The position numbers and the translations under genes were made by a program. A stretch of 64,000 nt of DNA from Wurfbainia villosa (taxonomy: Eukaryota > Streptophyta > Magnoliopsida > Zingiberales > Zingiberaceae): contig CM046005.1 of the NCBI GenBank assembly GCA_025175895.1, positions 59,978,325 to 60,042,324 on the forward strand. The letters run 5' to 3'. Of this stretch, positions 20,793 through 33,541 are shown piece after piece (the stretch's first letter is position 1; every line of letters starts with the position of its first letter). The notes under the pieces were generated by a model. That model was not told the origin of the DNA. It was given only the letters and a program-made list of their open reading frames with translations, and did no database searches.

Positions 20793-23055
20793 TGTTGGCA
20801 ATGTGCTATTCCTCGGAATTCACATCGGCTCCCATGTCCCCGGATTAAAATTTTCACTAATGAAAACTAATCCGGATGGGATGAGTTTCCAAAGCACAAC
20901 CAATTCGTCGTCGTGCTAACGACTTGAGTGATTGCTTGAACAAACTAGTTGTTCAAGCAACACAACTCTTCTAGTCGGTTAGCCACGGAAGAGACGACGG
21001 ACGGATCGCCGATTTTTGTGTTTCTTATCGGGGTCCATGATTATACAAATACATGCAAATGTAAACTAGTATAATCAACATATACTAACATAAAGAACAT
21101 AAGCTAGCATATCAATAAGAACATGCAAAGAACAATAATAAAAGTTGTAAAACTTTTATACCTCTTGATCTTCTATCGTATGTCCTAACCTCCTTGTAGA
21201 CTTCGTGTGGGCGAAGATCCTCCACAAGTTGAAGCTTCCTAGGTCTTCTTCAATCCAAAGAAAGAAGAACTCTCTTTCCCTTCTTGCTTGAGCCAACCAC
21301 AAATCCACAAAGGATTGATGCCGCCGGCCCCAAGAATAGAGAGAATAATATGGAAACAACCAAGGAACCGAACTAGGGACAAACCCTAGCTTATAGTGCC
21401 GCCGGCCAAGATGGAGTGAAGAGGAGAAAAGGAACATGTTGGGCGCCGACCAAGGTATAGGGAAAAGAGAAGTAGCCGGCAACACCCTAGGAAGAAGAAG
21501 AGCACTTCCCCTATAGTTGCCGCCCAACCAAGCTTTCAAACCCTAGCCGCCCAACCTTTCTTCCTTTGGATTTCTTGCCGCCCAACCATGGTGGAGTGAA
21601 GAGATCTAGGAGCTAGCCACCTTCAAGGAAGAAGAAGAGATATTCCACAAGTTGCCGCCCAACCTTCTTTCCTAACCTTGGCCACCCATCCAAAGGAGCC
21701 AAACCCTAATTAGGGTTTCCTCCTTAGGGTTGCTTGTCGCCCAAGCAAGGCTTGGCAAAACCCTAATCTCCTTAGCATCCATCATCCAACCAAAAAACTT
21801 CCTTGCCGCCCAACCCAATCTCCCATATATATAGAGTTAGGTTTAGGCCTTGGTTTAATCTCCACCGTCGGTTCTAGGGTTTTAATCTCAACCGTCGGAT
21901 CTAGAGATTTAATCTCCACCGTCGGTTCTAGGGGTTTAATCCCAATCGTCGGATCTAGAGATTTAATCTCAACCATCGGTTCTAGGGTTTTAATCCCAAC
22001 CGTCGAATCTAGAGATTTAATCTCCACCGTCGGTTCTAGGGATTTAATCCCAACCGTCGGATCTAGAGATTTAATCTCAACCGTCGGTTCTAGGGATTTA
22101 ATCCCAACCGTCGGATCTAGAGATTTGTTTTCCATCATTTGATCTAGAATTCATGAGGTTTATATTAGGCTACGATAGGGACCATGTGGAGGAGTTGGGT
22201 TTTGGCCACCCAATGGATCAGAACCACACAAACTTGATCCATCAATGATGTTCCATTCCACTAGAGGATTATCATTGAACTACAAAACCAACCCCCGTAA
22301 ATTAATATGGGCTCCATATATTATTTGTACATCCATCTCCCCGTGTTTAAGATATCGAATGTCCGTCAATTAATTGATTTACTGACCATCAATTAATTAA
22401 CATCTAACTCCTCGAGTAGTACCACTCAACCTTATCATCATGTTGACTAAGTCAACCTGCAGGGTTTACATGATGAAACTTATGAGCTCCTCAAGGGGAC
22501 ATCACCAACCTAATATATAGGACACGGTTTCCTCCTATAATTAACGACACACCATGTAAATAATATTATTTCCCAACCTACCGGGCATATTGATTTAATC
22601 CATAGAAATCTCACCCTTTGGTAAATCAAAAAAATAAATACTAAGTACATGTGCCCGTTATTATATCGGGATTAAGAGCATGTACAACATAATATCCGAG
22701 GTCTGATTCAATTATGCAGTCATTAATAAATTGAATCACCTCTATGTCTGTCCTGCTCAATACACCTAAGTGTACTAGTGTAACTCTATGTTCAAGATAA
22801 AACAATACCAAGCTACACTACAACCATGCCAATGGTTTGTCCAAAACCATCTTGGTTGTGAGCCTCTACTTATACTCTACAAGGGACTGATAACATGATC
22901 TTCTGTGCCACACCCAAGCACCATGTTATCTACAATGTAAAATATTAGACAATTTTGCATAATCATACAAATATGCAAACAATGATCATGTGATTCTTAT
23001 TTCAAAATAAAGATGTCCATACAAAAGAGCTAGGCTTTCAGTATACATCCCAACA
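20793..23055 (-). repeat. 5' LTR of element I (2263 bp)
   Basis: Same length and layout as the 3' LTR: ten-unit array 21870-22139, TATA 21833-21825 and donor-like GAG|GTATAA at 21162/21161. A 127-codon frame downstream of TATA (21539-21156) is also partly open in J's LTRs, but nothing shows it is translated. Confidence 0.93.
21870..22139 (-). repeat. 27-bp tandem array, 10 units (I 5' LTR)
   Basis: Same alternating unit types and same unit number as in the 3' LTR, so array length was copied with the element. Confidence 0.95.
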
Positions 23056-23330
23056 TTTACACCACCAAGACTACTCACATGGACTTATGCTACCAAGACT
23101 ATACTTTTGGACTTTCCTTGTCAAGTACTAATGACTTGGACTTTTTATTGCCAAGACCAATGCTTGGACTTTCCATTGCCAAGACCATTCTTGGACTTTC
23201 CAATTTCCAAGTACCCATGACTTGGACTTTCACATGCCAAGTGCCTATAACTTGGACTTTACCATTGCAAAGAACCATGCTTGGACTTTTCATGCCAAGT
23301 ACCCAAACTTGGACTTCTCTCGAGTCCTAC
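23056..23330. repeat. Tandem array of ~28-30 bp CTTGGACTTT...GCCAAG units
   Basis: About nine degenerate units, most starting CTTGGACTTT and including GCCAAG about 10 nt later, so CTTGG and CCAAG arms face each other. The bases GGACTTTAC at 14025-14033, left of element I, belong to the same array. H and I therefore both inserted at its left side. Confidence 0.8.
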
Positions 23331-23552
23331 TCAAGCTAGGTCAACCTTGACCTAAGACTGATTGATTCAAAAATCTCCCCATAAATCTATCTCCTCATAT
23401 GGTCAAACCCATGTCAATCAGATGATCAACCCATTATTAAACATCAAAACACTACTCAAGTCAAGCTCAAGTCTAGTCAATCGTGACTTAGGTTGATTGC
23501 ACTAACAAAATTCAGAAGGAATTAAGAAGAATTCACTAAGAATTGAATTGAA
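23331..23552. other. Spacer between tandem array and CACTA remnant
   Basis: AT-rich with GGTCAACCTTGACC-like words; no gene or element border recognised. Confidence 0.4.
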
Positions 23553-24345
23553 AGAACACCTCCACCATTGAGATTAACTAGTGAATACATATGTCATAGA
23601 GTGCTTAACTTTTCATCTGTTATTGAAGAACCAAATGTTACAAATATGGCTATGGAAGTACACATAAAATGGACAAAACAGAGTATATTTTTGGATTTAC
23701 CGTTTTGGCAGAGTCATTTGATTCATCAGAATTTTGATGTAATGCATATTAAGAAGAATTTTTTTTATAATCTAATAAATATACTAATGGATATTTCTGG
23801 AAAAATAAAAGACAATCTGAATGCAAGAAAAGATATGTGTCTCATTTGTAAATGACCCACTCTTGTGCCGATGAAAATAGTAGGGGACCAAAGCCAAAAG
23901 CAATTTATACATTAAATAAGGATCAGAAACGGAGTGTTTTTGAATGGTTGAAATCATTGAAATTTTCTGATGGTTATGTCTCTAATCTTAGAAGATGCGT
24001 CAATTTGAAGAAAGGCAAATTGATTGGATTGAAACGTCATGATTGTCATATATTCATTGAAAGACTAACTACTATTTCTTTTAAAGAAATGTTACCAAAT
24101 TTTGTATGAGGTGTTATTATAGAGTTAAGCATTTTCCTTAATAATATTTGTTTGATAGTGTTGAGTCATTCACACATGGATATATTAGAGAGAGACATTC
24201 ATATCATTTTGTATAATTTAGAAAGAATATTTCACCACCATTTTTTAATTCCATGGAACATATTTTGGCCCACTTGCCATATGAGGCTAAAGTTGGAGGT
24301 CATGTTCAATTTCGATGGATGTATCCATTTGAAAGGTGAACTTTT
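23553..24345 (+). pseudogene. CACTA (En/Spm-type) transposase TNP2 remnant
   Basis: Three blocks in order match the plant TNP2-family transposase. The first (23553-23853) has PPPLRLTSE, then SIFLDLPFWQSH and the hallmark FDVMHIKKN, ending in GKIKDNLNARKDM. The second (about 23880-24105) has GYVSNLRRCVN and HDCHIFIERL. The third (about 24225-24340) reads, across a frameshift, LPYEAKVGGHVQFRWMYPFE of the DUF4218-type region. A TGA and frame changes separate the blocks, so it is not functional. No CACTA terminal repeats were recognised nearby; only an internal piece seems to survive. Confidence 0.85.
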
Positions 24346-24418
24346 CATTTTCTATACTTTGTTGTTAGTGCATATAAATTAACTAATTTTATTATATGTT
24401 ATTTTCTAATACGTTTTT
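24346..24418. other. Short AT-rich spacer before element G
   Basis: No feature seen; it ends in a run of T before the TGTAAGATACG taken as the start of G's LTR. Confidence 0.4.
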
Positions 24419-24664
24419 TGTAAGATACGAAAAAAAAAAAGACTAACTCCTTTAATTAATTGGATTTAATTAGTGGTTAGGTTGATTAGATAATTGGGCT
24501 TAATCAAGGGATTGGTTAAGGAGTGGGCTTCGGATAAAACTGTTGGGCTGAGTCCATTGGGTCCAAATTACTGGGCTTGAAATTGGCTGAACCGATTCGG
24601 CTGAATCAAATCGGATTGAGCTTGGGTTGGCTTGAACTGAAGTTGGATTTAACTTGGGTTGGAC
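24419..24664 (+). repeat. G 5' LTR, first segment
   Basis: It starts TGTAAGATACGAAAA, like many Tekay LTRs as I remember them. The end, TTGGGTTGGAC, is resumed at 33537 as TGGACCTGAACC, the J target site. Confidence 0.6.
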
Positions 24665-26979
24665 TGTTGGTTTCTTGCTAGTCCTCGGAATGCTCATCGG
24701 CTCCCATGTCCCCGGATTAAAATTTTCACTAATGAAAACTAATCCGGATGGGATGAGTTTCCTAAGCACAACCAATTTGTCGTCGTGCCAACGACTCGAG
24801 CGATCGCTTGAACAAACTTGTTGTTCAAGCAATCAACTCTTCTAGTCGGTTAGCCACGGAAGAGACGACGGACGGATCGTCGGTTTTTGTGTTTCTTATT
24901 TGGGGTCCATGATTATACAAATACATGCAAATGTAAACTAGTATAATCAACATATACTAACATAAAGAACATAAGCTAGCATATCAATAAGAACATGTAA
25001 AGAACAATAATAAAAGTTGTAAAACTTTTATACCTCTTGATCTTCTATCGTATGTCCTAACCTCCTTGTAGACTTCGTGTGGGCGAAGATCCTCCACAAG
25101 TTGAAGCTTCCTAGGTCTTCTTCAATCCAAAGAAAGAAGAACTCTCTTTCCCTTCTTACTTGAGCCAACCACCAATCCACAAAGGATTGATGCCGCCGGC
25201 CCCAAGAATAGAGAGAACATAATGGAAACAACCAAGGAACCGAACTAGGGACAAACCCTAGTTTTGGTGCCGCCGGCCAAGATGGAGTGAAGAGGATAAA
25301 AGGAACATGTTGGGCGCCGGCCAAGGTATAGGGAAAAGAGAAGTAGCCGGCAACACCCTAGGAAGAAGAAGAGCACTTCCCCTATAGTTGCCGCCCAACC
25401 AAGCTTTCAAACCCTAGCCGCCCAACCTTTCTTCCTTTGGATTTCTTGCCGCCCAACCATGGTGGAGAGAAGAGATCTAGGAGCAAGCCACCTTCAAGGA
25501 AGAAGAAGAGATCTTCCACAAGTTGTCGCCCACCCTAATCTCCTAACCTTGGCCGCCCATCCAAAAGAGCCAAACCCTTATTAGGGTTGCTTGCCGCCCA
25601 AGCAAGGCTTGGCAAAACCCTAATCTCCTTAGCATCCATCATCCAACCAACCAAAAAAAAAACCTAGTTGCCGCCCAACCCAATCTCCTATATATATAGA
25701 GTTAGGTTTAGGCCATGGTTTAATCTCCACCGTCGGTTCTAGGGTTTTAATTTCAACCGTCGGATCTAGAGATTTAATCTCAACCGTCGGTTGTAGGGTT
25801 TTAATCCCAACCGTCGGATCTAGAGATTTAATCTCCACCGTCGGTTCTAGGGATTTAATCCCAACCGTCGGATCTAGAGATTTAATCTCAACCGTCGGTT
25901 CTAGGGATTTAATCCCAACCGTCGAATCTAGAGATTTAATCTCAACCGTCGGTTCTAGGGTTTTAATCACAACCGTCGGATCTAGAGATTTAATCTCCAG
26001 CGTCGGTTCTAGGGATTTAATCCCAACCGTCGGATCTAGAGATTTGTTTTCCATCATTTGATCTAGACTTCATGAGGTTTATATTAGGCTACGATAGGGA
26101 CCATGAGGAGGAGTTGGGTCTTGGCCACCCGATGGATCGGAACCACACAAACTTGATCCATCAATGATGTTCCATTCCACTAGAAGATCATCATCGAACT
26201 ACCTCACCAACCCCCATAAATTAATATGGGCTCCATATATTCTTTGTGCATCCATCTCCCCGTGTTTAAGATATTGAATGTCCGTTACAAAATTGATTTA
26301 CTGACCATCAATTAATTTAAATCTAACTCCTCGAGTAGTACCACTCAACCTTATCATCATGTTGACTAAGTCAACCTGCAGGGTTTACATGACGAACCTT
26401 ATGAGCTCCTCAAGGGGACATCACCAACCTAATATATAGGACACGGTTTCCTCCTATAATCAACGACACACCATATAAATAATATTATTTCCCAACCTAC
26501 CGGGCATATTGATTTAATCCATCTAAATCTCACCCTTTGGTAAATCAAAGAAATAAATACTAAGTACATGTGCCCGTTATTATATCGGGATTAAGAGCAT
26601 GTACAACATAATATCCGAGGTCCGATTCAATTATGTAGTCAGCAATAAATTGAATCACCTCTATGTCGGTCCTGCTCAATACACCTAAGTGTACTAGTGT
26701 AACTCTATGTTCAAGACAAAACAATACCAAGCTACACTATAACCATGCCAATGGTTTGTCCAAAACCATCTTGGTTGTGAGCCTCTACTTATATTCTACA
26801 AGGGACTGATAACATGATCTTCTGTGCCACACCAAGCACCATGTTATCTACAATGTAAAATATTAGACAATATGCACACATATAATAAATAAAAAGTGCA
26901 AACAATGATCATGTGATTCTTATTTCAAAATAAACATGTTCATACAAAAAGAGCTAGGCTTTCAGTATACATCCCAACA
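24665..26979 (-). repeat. 3' LTR of element J (2315 bp)
   Basis: The borders are TGTTGGGATG at 26979 and CCAACA at 24665; the last ~17 bases are diverged but collinear with I. It contains a twelve-unit 27-bp array (25735-26058) and a TATA box at 25698-25689. Confidence 0.9.
25735..26058 (-). repeat. 27-bp tandem array, 12 units (J 3' LTR)
   Basis: Same alternating units as in I, with two more copies. Most units keep GAGATTTAATCTC or GGGATTTAATCCC. Confidence 0.95.
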
Positions 26980-27116
26980 ATCTCCCACTTATACTAAAAG
27001 ACTATGCTGTCATCATACTGCCATACATCTGATTCCCCTTCCCTCCTCATGCCTATCAAAGCTCTCGCTAGAAGGGCCTTAGTGAAAGGGTCTACCAGGT
27101 CATCCTTTGATGCAAT

Positions 27117-30100
27117 CTAGGCGACAACAACTTCTACTTCCTTTACGATTTCTCGTATCTGGTGGTACTTGCGCTCTATGTGTTTACTAGCCTTATGGGC
27201 TCGTGGTTCCTTCGAGTTTGTAACTGTACCATTATTATCACAATAAATTATGATAGTTCTGGGAAAACTAGGAATCACATCCAAGTCTATCAGGAAGTTC
27301 CTGAGCCACACAACTTCTTTGGTCGCCTAAGAGGCTACCACATACTCAGCTTCCATGGTGGAGTCCATCACGCATTTCTACTGGACACTCCTCCATACAA
27401 TGGCTCTACCTCCCAAAGTAAATACAAAACCAGAGGTAGACTTACTGTTATCCCTATCAGATTGGAAATTGGAATCCGTGTAACCCACAGGGAGTAATTG
27501 GTCTACCCGGTAAACTAGAATATAATCCCTAGTCCTTCTCAGGCACTACAATATATGCTTTTACCGTAGTCCAATGTCCTTGTCCTGGATTACTCTGATA
27601 TCTACTAACCATGCCCATGGCAAAGCATATATCTTGTCTCGTACATAGCATACATGAGGCTTCCTACTGCCGAAGCATAAGGAACCGCCTTCAGCTCCTT
27701 TATCACCTCAGATGATCTAGGACACATCTCCTTAGATAAAGGAACTCCATACCTGAAAGGTAGAAAACTCTTCTTGGAGTTCTGTATGCTAAAACGATCC
27801 AAAATCATGTCTTTGTATGAAGCTTGGGATAAGCGCAACAACCTTGATCCCAAGGTTGTGACCCACTTCTCCCAAGTCCTTCAAAACTGTTTGGACAACC
27901 ATACCCTTACGTCTGATAACACTCTGATATTGTTGCCAACTACCAAAATGACATCTACGTATAGTACGAGAAATACCACTACGTTTCCGTCACATCTCTT
28001 GTATACACAAGACACATCCGTACTTTGAATAAATCCATAAGTCTGGATTTATCTCTTCAAAGTGGATGTTCCAAGACCTCGAAGCTTGCTTCAGTCCATA
28101 AACGGACTGATTAAGCTTACATACAATACGCGCTTTGCACTTAGCAATGAATCCCTCTGGTTGCTTCATATAGATGTTTTCCTCAAGACTTCCATTAAGG
28201 AAAGTTGTCTTGACATCCATCTGCCACACCTCATAATCCATATGAGCTGCTATGCATAAGAGCTCCCAGACCTGACTTGAATCCATAGATTCAATCTCAG
28301 TATTCATTGCACTTTGCAAAGATGATGCATCTTTATCTTGGATTGCCTCGTCATATGTCCAGGGATCAGGTTCATGTTCGTCAAGGACCAAATCAGAAGA
28401 TTCTCCCAAGAACATGAATCTATCAGGCTGTCTCACAACCCTCCCACTACGATGAGGTATCACCTGTGTATCCTATGTGACTCGTGGTGCAGTGACATGT
28501 GGTATATCCTCTTGTACCGGTGGTACTGAAGTCGGGACTTCCCCTGTCAACTCCTCAAAAACAATCCTACTCGTGGGCTTGTGGTTCATCACATAGTCCT
28601 TCTCTAGAAATCTGGCATTCGTACTAACAATCACCCTCTGATCTCTAGGACTATAAAACAAACCACCCTTCATTCCCCTAGGATAGCCAACAAACAAGCA
28701 CACTTCTGTGCAAGGTTCCAACTTACCAGTAGCTGCCTTCAGCACATGTGCTGGACTCCCCCATATCCGAATATGTCTTAGACTAGGCTTTGGCCAGTCC
28801 ACAACTCTATGGGAGTAGAAGGCACTGATTTAGATGGAACCAAGTTGAGAATGTACACCGCCGTATCTAGAGCATATCCCCAGAACAAATCTGGCAAGTT
28901 AGAATAACTCATCCTCAATCTAACCATCTCCATAAGAGTCCTATTCCTTCGCTCTGCTACACCGTTCTGCTGGGGTGTGCCAGCTGCAGACAATTGGGAT
29001 TGAATCCCAGCCTCTGATAAGTAATTCCTAAACTCTCCCAAGGGGTATTCACCACTACGATCAGATCGTAGTGTAATCTTGAATAATTGTCTATGAAAAA
29101 GATGAAATATTCAAAACTACCTCTTGCCTGGATAGACATAGGATCATACGAATTAGAATGAACCAATTCCAACACATCTTTGGATCTATACCCCTTGGCC
29201 TTGAAAGGCCTCTTGGTCATCTTACCCTCCAAGCAAGATTCGCAGGTTGGGAGATCCTCCACCACTAATGAACCCAAAGGTCCATCAGCTATCAACCTTT
29301 GAATTCTACTCAAGTTAATATGACCAAGCCTTAGATGCCAAAGATATGTTTGGTTCATCTTCGAAAGTTCTTTTTTCTTATTAGAATTAGAAGATGAGTT
29401 ATAAACTTCAATTTGCATCATGGGAGATTTTTTGTTCAAGTGTTTACAAATTTCCTATCAATGTACCTGAACAGATATTTTCCCTATTCCTTTTTATAAC
29501 AACTCTGTCATTAAAAGAAATAGAATATCCATCCATAAACAATTTAGAAATCGAAATTAAATTCTTTCTAAATCAAGGTACATAAAGGGAATTTTCCAGA
29601 ACCAAAATTTTATTTTTCTTAAGAGATAAATAAAACTTCTCCCACTGCAATAGCCGCCACCTTCATGGCCTTGCCCAAGTAAATGGTAATATCCCCTTTA
29701 GCTAGTCGTCGGGTTTCCTGGAACCCCTGCAAAGTGTTGCAGACATGATTAGTGGCTCTCGTATCTTCACACCAGGTGCCGGTAGATAATGCCTCTAACC
29801 ATGTTTCAACGACTGGACCAAAGGATATACATTTGTTCTTGCTTCGGATTGGGATAATCCTTCTTCTTATGTCCAGTTTGCTTGCAAGTGAAGTACTTGC
29901 CTTTCGGCTTCTTCACTCCTCCCTGAGATCCTCCCACCGCCTTTGCTCCACCTTGTTTCTCCTTCTTCTTGCCTTTCGACTTAGAAGTAGAAACCTTTTT
30001 GAGCAACCATGGCTTGAGGACATTCTTCGAAGAGTGCATACTTGTACTCCTTAGCAGATAAGACAATATCTAGATTCTTTACCAATCAACATTATTTGGG

Positions 30101-30150
30101 TACAGTAAGTTTATTTCCTTTAGTATCATAGTAAGTGGACTGAAAGTCAT
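27117..30150 (-). pseudogene. Degenerate gag-pol of element J
   Basis: Gag begins at ATG 30150. After about 40 residues a junction near 30020-30035 skips most of Gag to the basic linker (KVSTSKSKGKKK). The knuckle (YFTCKQTGHKKKDYPN) has both outer Cys replaced. The protease is degenerate. The integrase zinc region (LRLGHINL, CESCLEGKM) is near 29330-29220, and the core (GVAERRNRTL, PDLFWGYALDTAVY) spans 29041-28780. Reverse transcriptase (28463-27990) has VWEL joined to LCIAAHMDYE, followed by QMDVKTTFLNG; then LSQASYKDM and a frameshift at LMYAM. RNase H (27311-27117) follows. Frames are broken at many points. Confidence 0.88.
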
Positions 30151-30161
30151 TTTTGAAAATC

Positions 30162-31110
30162 CTAAGAATCACATTGATCAAAATATTAGATTTCAAATAT
30201 TATTGATTCCTCAAAACAATAAAATTCCGAAATCAACCAACACCTCAAAACACCGAGAATATCGCATGCCACGATAGTGTGGACGTATACGAATTCTACA
30301 TTTGTAAGAGGAGGTTTTACCCATTAATTTTATTATCTTGTCAACCTTACTTTTTGACAAATAAAATTAATAGTTGGTTCCTCTTTGGCCCTACAAATAA
30401 AAGCAGTGACTCCGATGGGGAGGATACTTTTTATTTGCATCTATGTGTGCACCATTACACGATACTAAGGGAATTATCTCGGATTATGTGCCTTACCGAT
30501 GGGAAAGTACACATGCTCCTAAATAATTTTCTATAACCATTATTTGACCTAGTGATCCACAAACAAACTCATCCGATGGGGAGGAAGGCACTCAGAGTCG
30601 ACACGCAAGTTTGTTGCATCACACGTCAAATTGTAATGGAGGCCGCGGGAATTAATTAAAATATCCCTCTCCCACTTAGTAAATTGAAAATGAAGAATTT
30701 TCAAGCACACACAACATGTATATAAAACAAATCAGCAATAAATATGGAAAAAACAGAATTTTTTCCAACTATTATGGCTTTGTTCTCCAATATGCGTCCC
30801 GTCATGTCGCCACCTCGTCCACTCCACCTTTTCCCGTGCGCAAGTCACCAACGCGATCCGAGCCGAGATAATCTATTTTAATTTACATCCATCGATCCTA
30901 TACTCCACGAAGGAGTGTACAAATAATCTAGATCGAAAGTAAACTAAAATGATCGGCTAAACAATGTCGTATTTAATTACAAAAATTAAATACTAATCTT
31001 GCCTCGTTAACCCCGAGGATTCAAATAATATACAATCACACACAAACAATCACATACACACATATAGACATAATAGTCGGATCTTATGCCTGCAACCAAA
31101 AAGTTAGCCT
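30162..31110 (-). other. Leader of element J, single copy of the block duplicated in I
   Basis: Collinear with the leaders of F and E. TCCGATGGGG-type words occur near 30411, 30496 and 30571, about 80 bp apart. An acceptor-like TTCTTAG|G lies at 30162/30161, before the gag ATG. Confidence 0.75.
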
Positions 31111-31255
31111 GCGCGTTCGGTTACGTATTGCTGGGTAAACGGGAAGAAGTAGACTTGAGGCAAGAGCGCGAAGGATGGCGGCTATGGCCGTCTTTCATCC
31201 CAGCGAGGTTATGGTGGACCGAAGAATAGCAGCAGGGACTCCGAGAGATGAGAAG
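31111..31255. other. Foreign patch replacing U5 end and primer-binding site of J
   Basis: Homology to I stops at 31110 (AAAGTTAGCCT) and resumes at 31256 (TCCGGATTAAAA). The 145 bp between replaces about 148 bp of LTR end, primer site and leader. On the minus strand the patch shares TCTCATCTCTCGGAGTCCCT and CTCTTGCCTCAAGTCTACTTC with the A/B LTRs (near 3102-3122 and 3197-3222), in the same order and with similar spacing, but inverted relative to A and B. Confidence 0.7.
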
Positions 31256-33536
31256 TCCGGATTAAAATTTTCACTAATGAAAACTAATCCGGATGGGATG
31301 AGTTTCCTAAGCACAACCAATTCGTCATCGTGCCAACGACTCAAGCGATCTCTTGAACAAACTTGTTGTTCAAGCAATCAACTCTTCTAGTCAGTTAGCC
31401 GCGGAAGAGACGACGGATGGATCGCCGGTTTTTGTGTTTCTTATTCGGGGTCCATGATTATACAAATACATGCAAATGTAAACTAGTATAATCAAAATAT
31501 ACTAGCATAAATAACATAAGCTAGCATATCAATAAGAACATGAAAAGAACAATAATAAAAGTTGTAAAACTTTTATACCTCTTGATCTTCTATCGTATGT
31601 CCTAACCTCCTTGTAGACTTCGTGTGGGCGAAGATCCTCCACAAGTTGAAGCTTCCTAGGTTTTTTTCAATCCAAAGAAAGAAGAACTCTCTTTCCCTTC
31701 TTGCTTGAGCCAACCACAAATCCACAAAGGATTGATGCCGCCGGCCCCAAGAATAGAGAGAACATAATAGAAACAACCAAGGAACCGAACTAGGGACAAA
31801 CCCTAGTTTTGGTACCGCCGGCCAAGATGCAGTGAAGAGGATAAAAGGAACATGTTGGGCGCCGGCCAAGGTATAGGGAAAAGAGAAGTAGTCGGCAACA
31901 CCCTAGGAAGAAGAAGAGCACTTCCCCTATAGTTGCCGCCCAACCAAGCTTTCAAACCCTAGCCGCCCAACCTTTCTTCCTTTGGATTTCTTGCCGCCCA
32001 ACCATGGTGGAGAGAAGAGATCTCGGAGCTAGCCACGTTCAAGGAAGAAGAAGAGATCTTCCAGATGTTGCTGCCCACCCTAATCTCCTAACCTTGGCCG
32101 CCATCCAAAAGAGACAAACCCTAATTAGGGTTTCCTCCTTAGGGTTGCTTGCCGCCCAAGCAAGGCTTGGCAAAACCCTAATCTCCTTAGCATCCATCAT
32201 CCAACCAACCAAAAAAAAAACCTAGTTGCCGCCCAACCCAATCTCCTATATATATAGAGTTAGGTTTAGGCCTTGGTTTAATCTCCACCGTCGGTTCTAG
32301 GGTTTTAATTTCAACCGTCGGATCTAGAGATTTAATCTCAATCGTCGGTTCTAGGGTTTTAATCCCAACCGTCGGATCTAGAGATTTAATCTCCACCGTC
32401 GGTTCTAGGGATTTAATCCCAACCGTCGGATCTAGAGATTTAATCTCCACCGTCGGTTCTAGGGATTTAATCCCAACCGTCGAATATAGAGATTTAATCT
32501 CAACCGTCGGTTCTAGGGTTTTAATCCCAACCGTCGGATCTAGAGATTTAATCTCCACTGTCGGTTCTAGGAATTTAATCCCAACCGTCGGATCTAGAGA
32601 TTTATTTTCCATCATTTGATCTAGACTTCATGAGGTTTATATTAGGCTACGATAGGGACCATGAGGAGGAGTTGGGTCTTGGCCACCCGATGGATCGGAA
32701 CCACACAAACTTGATCCATCAATGATGTTCCATTCCACTAGAGGATCATCATCAAACTACCTCACCAACCCCCATAAATTAATATGGGCTCCATATATTA
32801 TTTGTGCATCCATCTCCCTGTGTTTAAGATATCGAATGTCTATCAATTAATTGATTTACTGACCATCAATAAATTAACATCTAACTCCTCGATTAGTACC
32901 ACTCAACCTTATCATCATGTTGACTAAGTCAACCTGCAGGGTTTACATGATGAACCTTATGAGCTCTTCAAAGGGACATCATCAACCTAATATATAGGAC
33001 ACAGTTTCCTCCTATAATCAACGACACACCATGTAAATAATATCATTTCCCAACTTACCGGGCATATTGATTTAATCCATCTAAATCTCACCCTTTGGTA
33101 AATCAAAGAAATAAATACTAAGTACATGTGCCGTTATTATATCGGGATTAAGAGCATGTACAACATAATATCCGAGGTCCGATTCAATTATGTAGTCAGC
33201 AATAAATTGAATCACCTCTATGTCGGTCCTGCTCAATACACCTAAGTGTACTAGTGTAACTCTATGTTCAAGACAAAACAATACCAAGCTACACTATAAC
33301 CATGCCAATGGTTTGTCCAAAACCATCTTGGTTGTGAGCCTCTACTTATATTCTACAAGTGACTGATAACATGATCTTCTGTGCCACACCAAGCACCATG
33401 TTATCTATAATGTAAAATATTAGACAATATGCACACATATAATAAATATAAAGTGCAAACAATGATCATGTGATTCTTATTTCAAAATAAACATGTTCAT
33501 ACAAAAATAGCTAGGCTTTCAGTATACATCCGAACA
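31256..33536 (-). repeat. 5' LTR of element J, U5 terminus missing
   Basis: It matches the 3' LTR except for the ~45 bp at its sense end, lost in the patch. It contains the twelve-unit array 32293-32616, TATA at 32256-32247 and donor-like GAG|GTATAA at 31579/31578. Confidence 0.88.
32293..32616 (-). repeat. 27-bp tandem array, 12 units (J 5' LTR)
   Basis: Same unit count as J's 3' LTR, with point differences between the two arrays. Confidence 0.95.
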
Positions 33537-33541
33537 TGGAC

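Larger units (their letters stand above)
14034..23055 (-). mobile_element. Copia LTR retrotransposon I, complete ends, defective
   Basis: Both LTRs are 2263 bp (14034-16296 and 20793-23055) and the element is flanked by TTTAC at 14029-14033 and 23056-23060, a perfect 5-bp target duplication. In sense order: 5' LTR, primer-binding site, a partly duplicated leader, shortened gag, protease, integrase, reverse transcriptase, RNase H, polypurine tract, 3' LTR. The PR-INT-RT-RH order is diagnostic of Ty1/copia. The coding region has several deletions, some shared exactly with element J, plus frameshifts and stops. It lies 9 bp beyond the end of H's LTR. Confidence 0.95.
24665..33536 (-). mobile_element. 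Copia LTR retrotransposon J, defective
   Basis: Flanked by TGGAC at 24660-24664 and 33537-33541, a perfect 5-bp target duplication. In sense order: 5' LTR (33536 to about 31256, U5 end replaced), foreign patch 31255-31111, leader, shortened gag-pol with the same deletions as I, polypurine tract 26994-26980 and 3' LTR 26979-24665. It has no recognisable primer-binding site now, so this copy cannot prime reverse transcription. It belongs to the same family as I. Confidence 0.93.

Noticed and set aside
21156..21539. 127-codon frame in the transcribed LTR of I, partly open in J
   Set aside because: No domain, start codons differ between copies, and the ending overlaps the donor-like site; more likely conserved LTR sequence than a protein.
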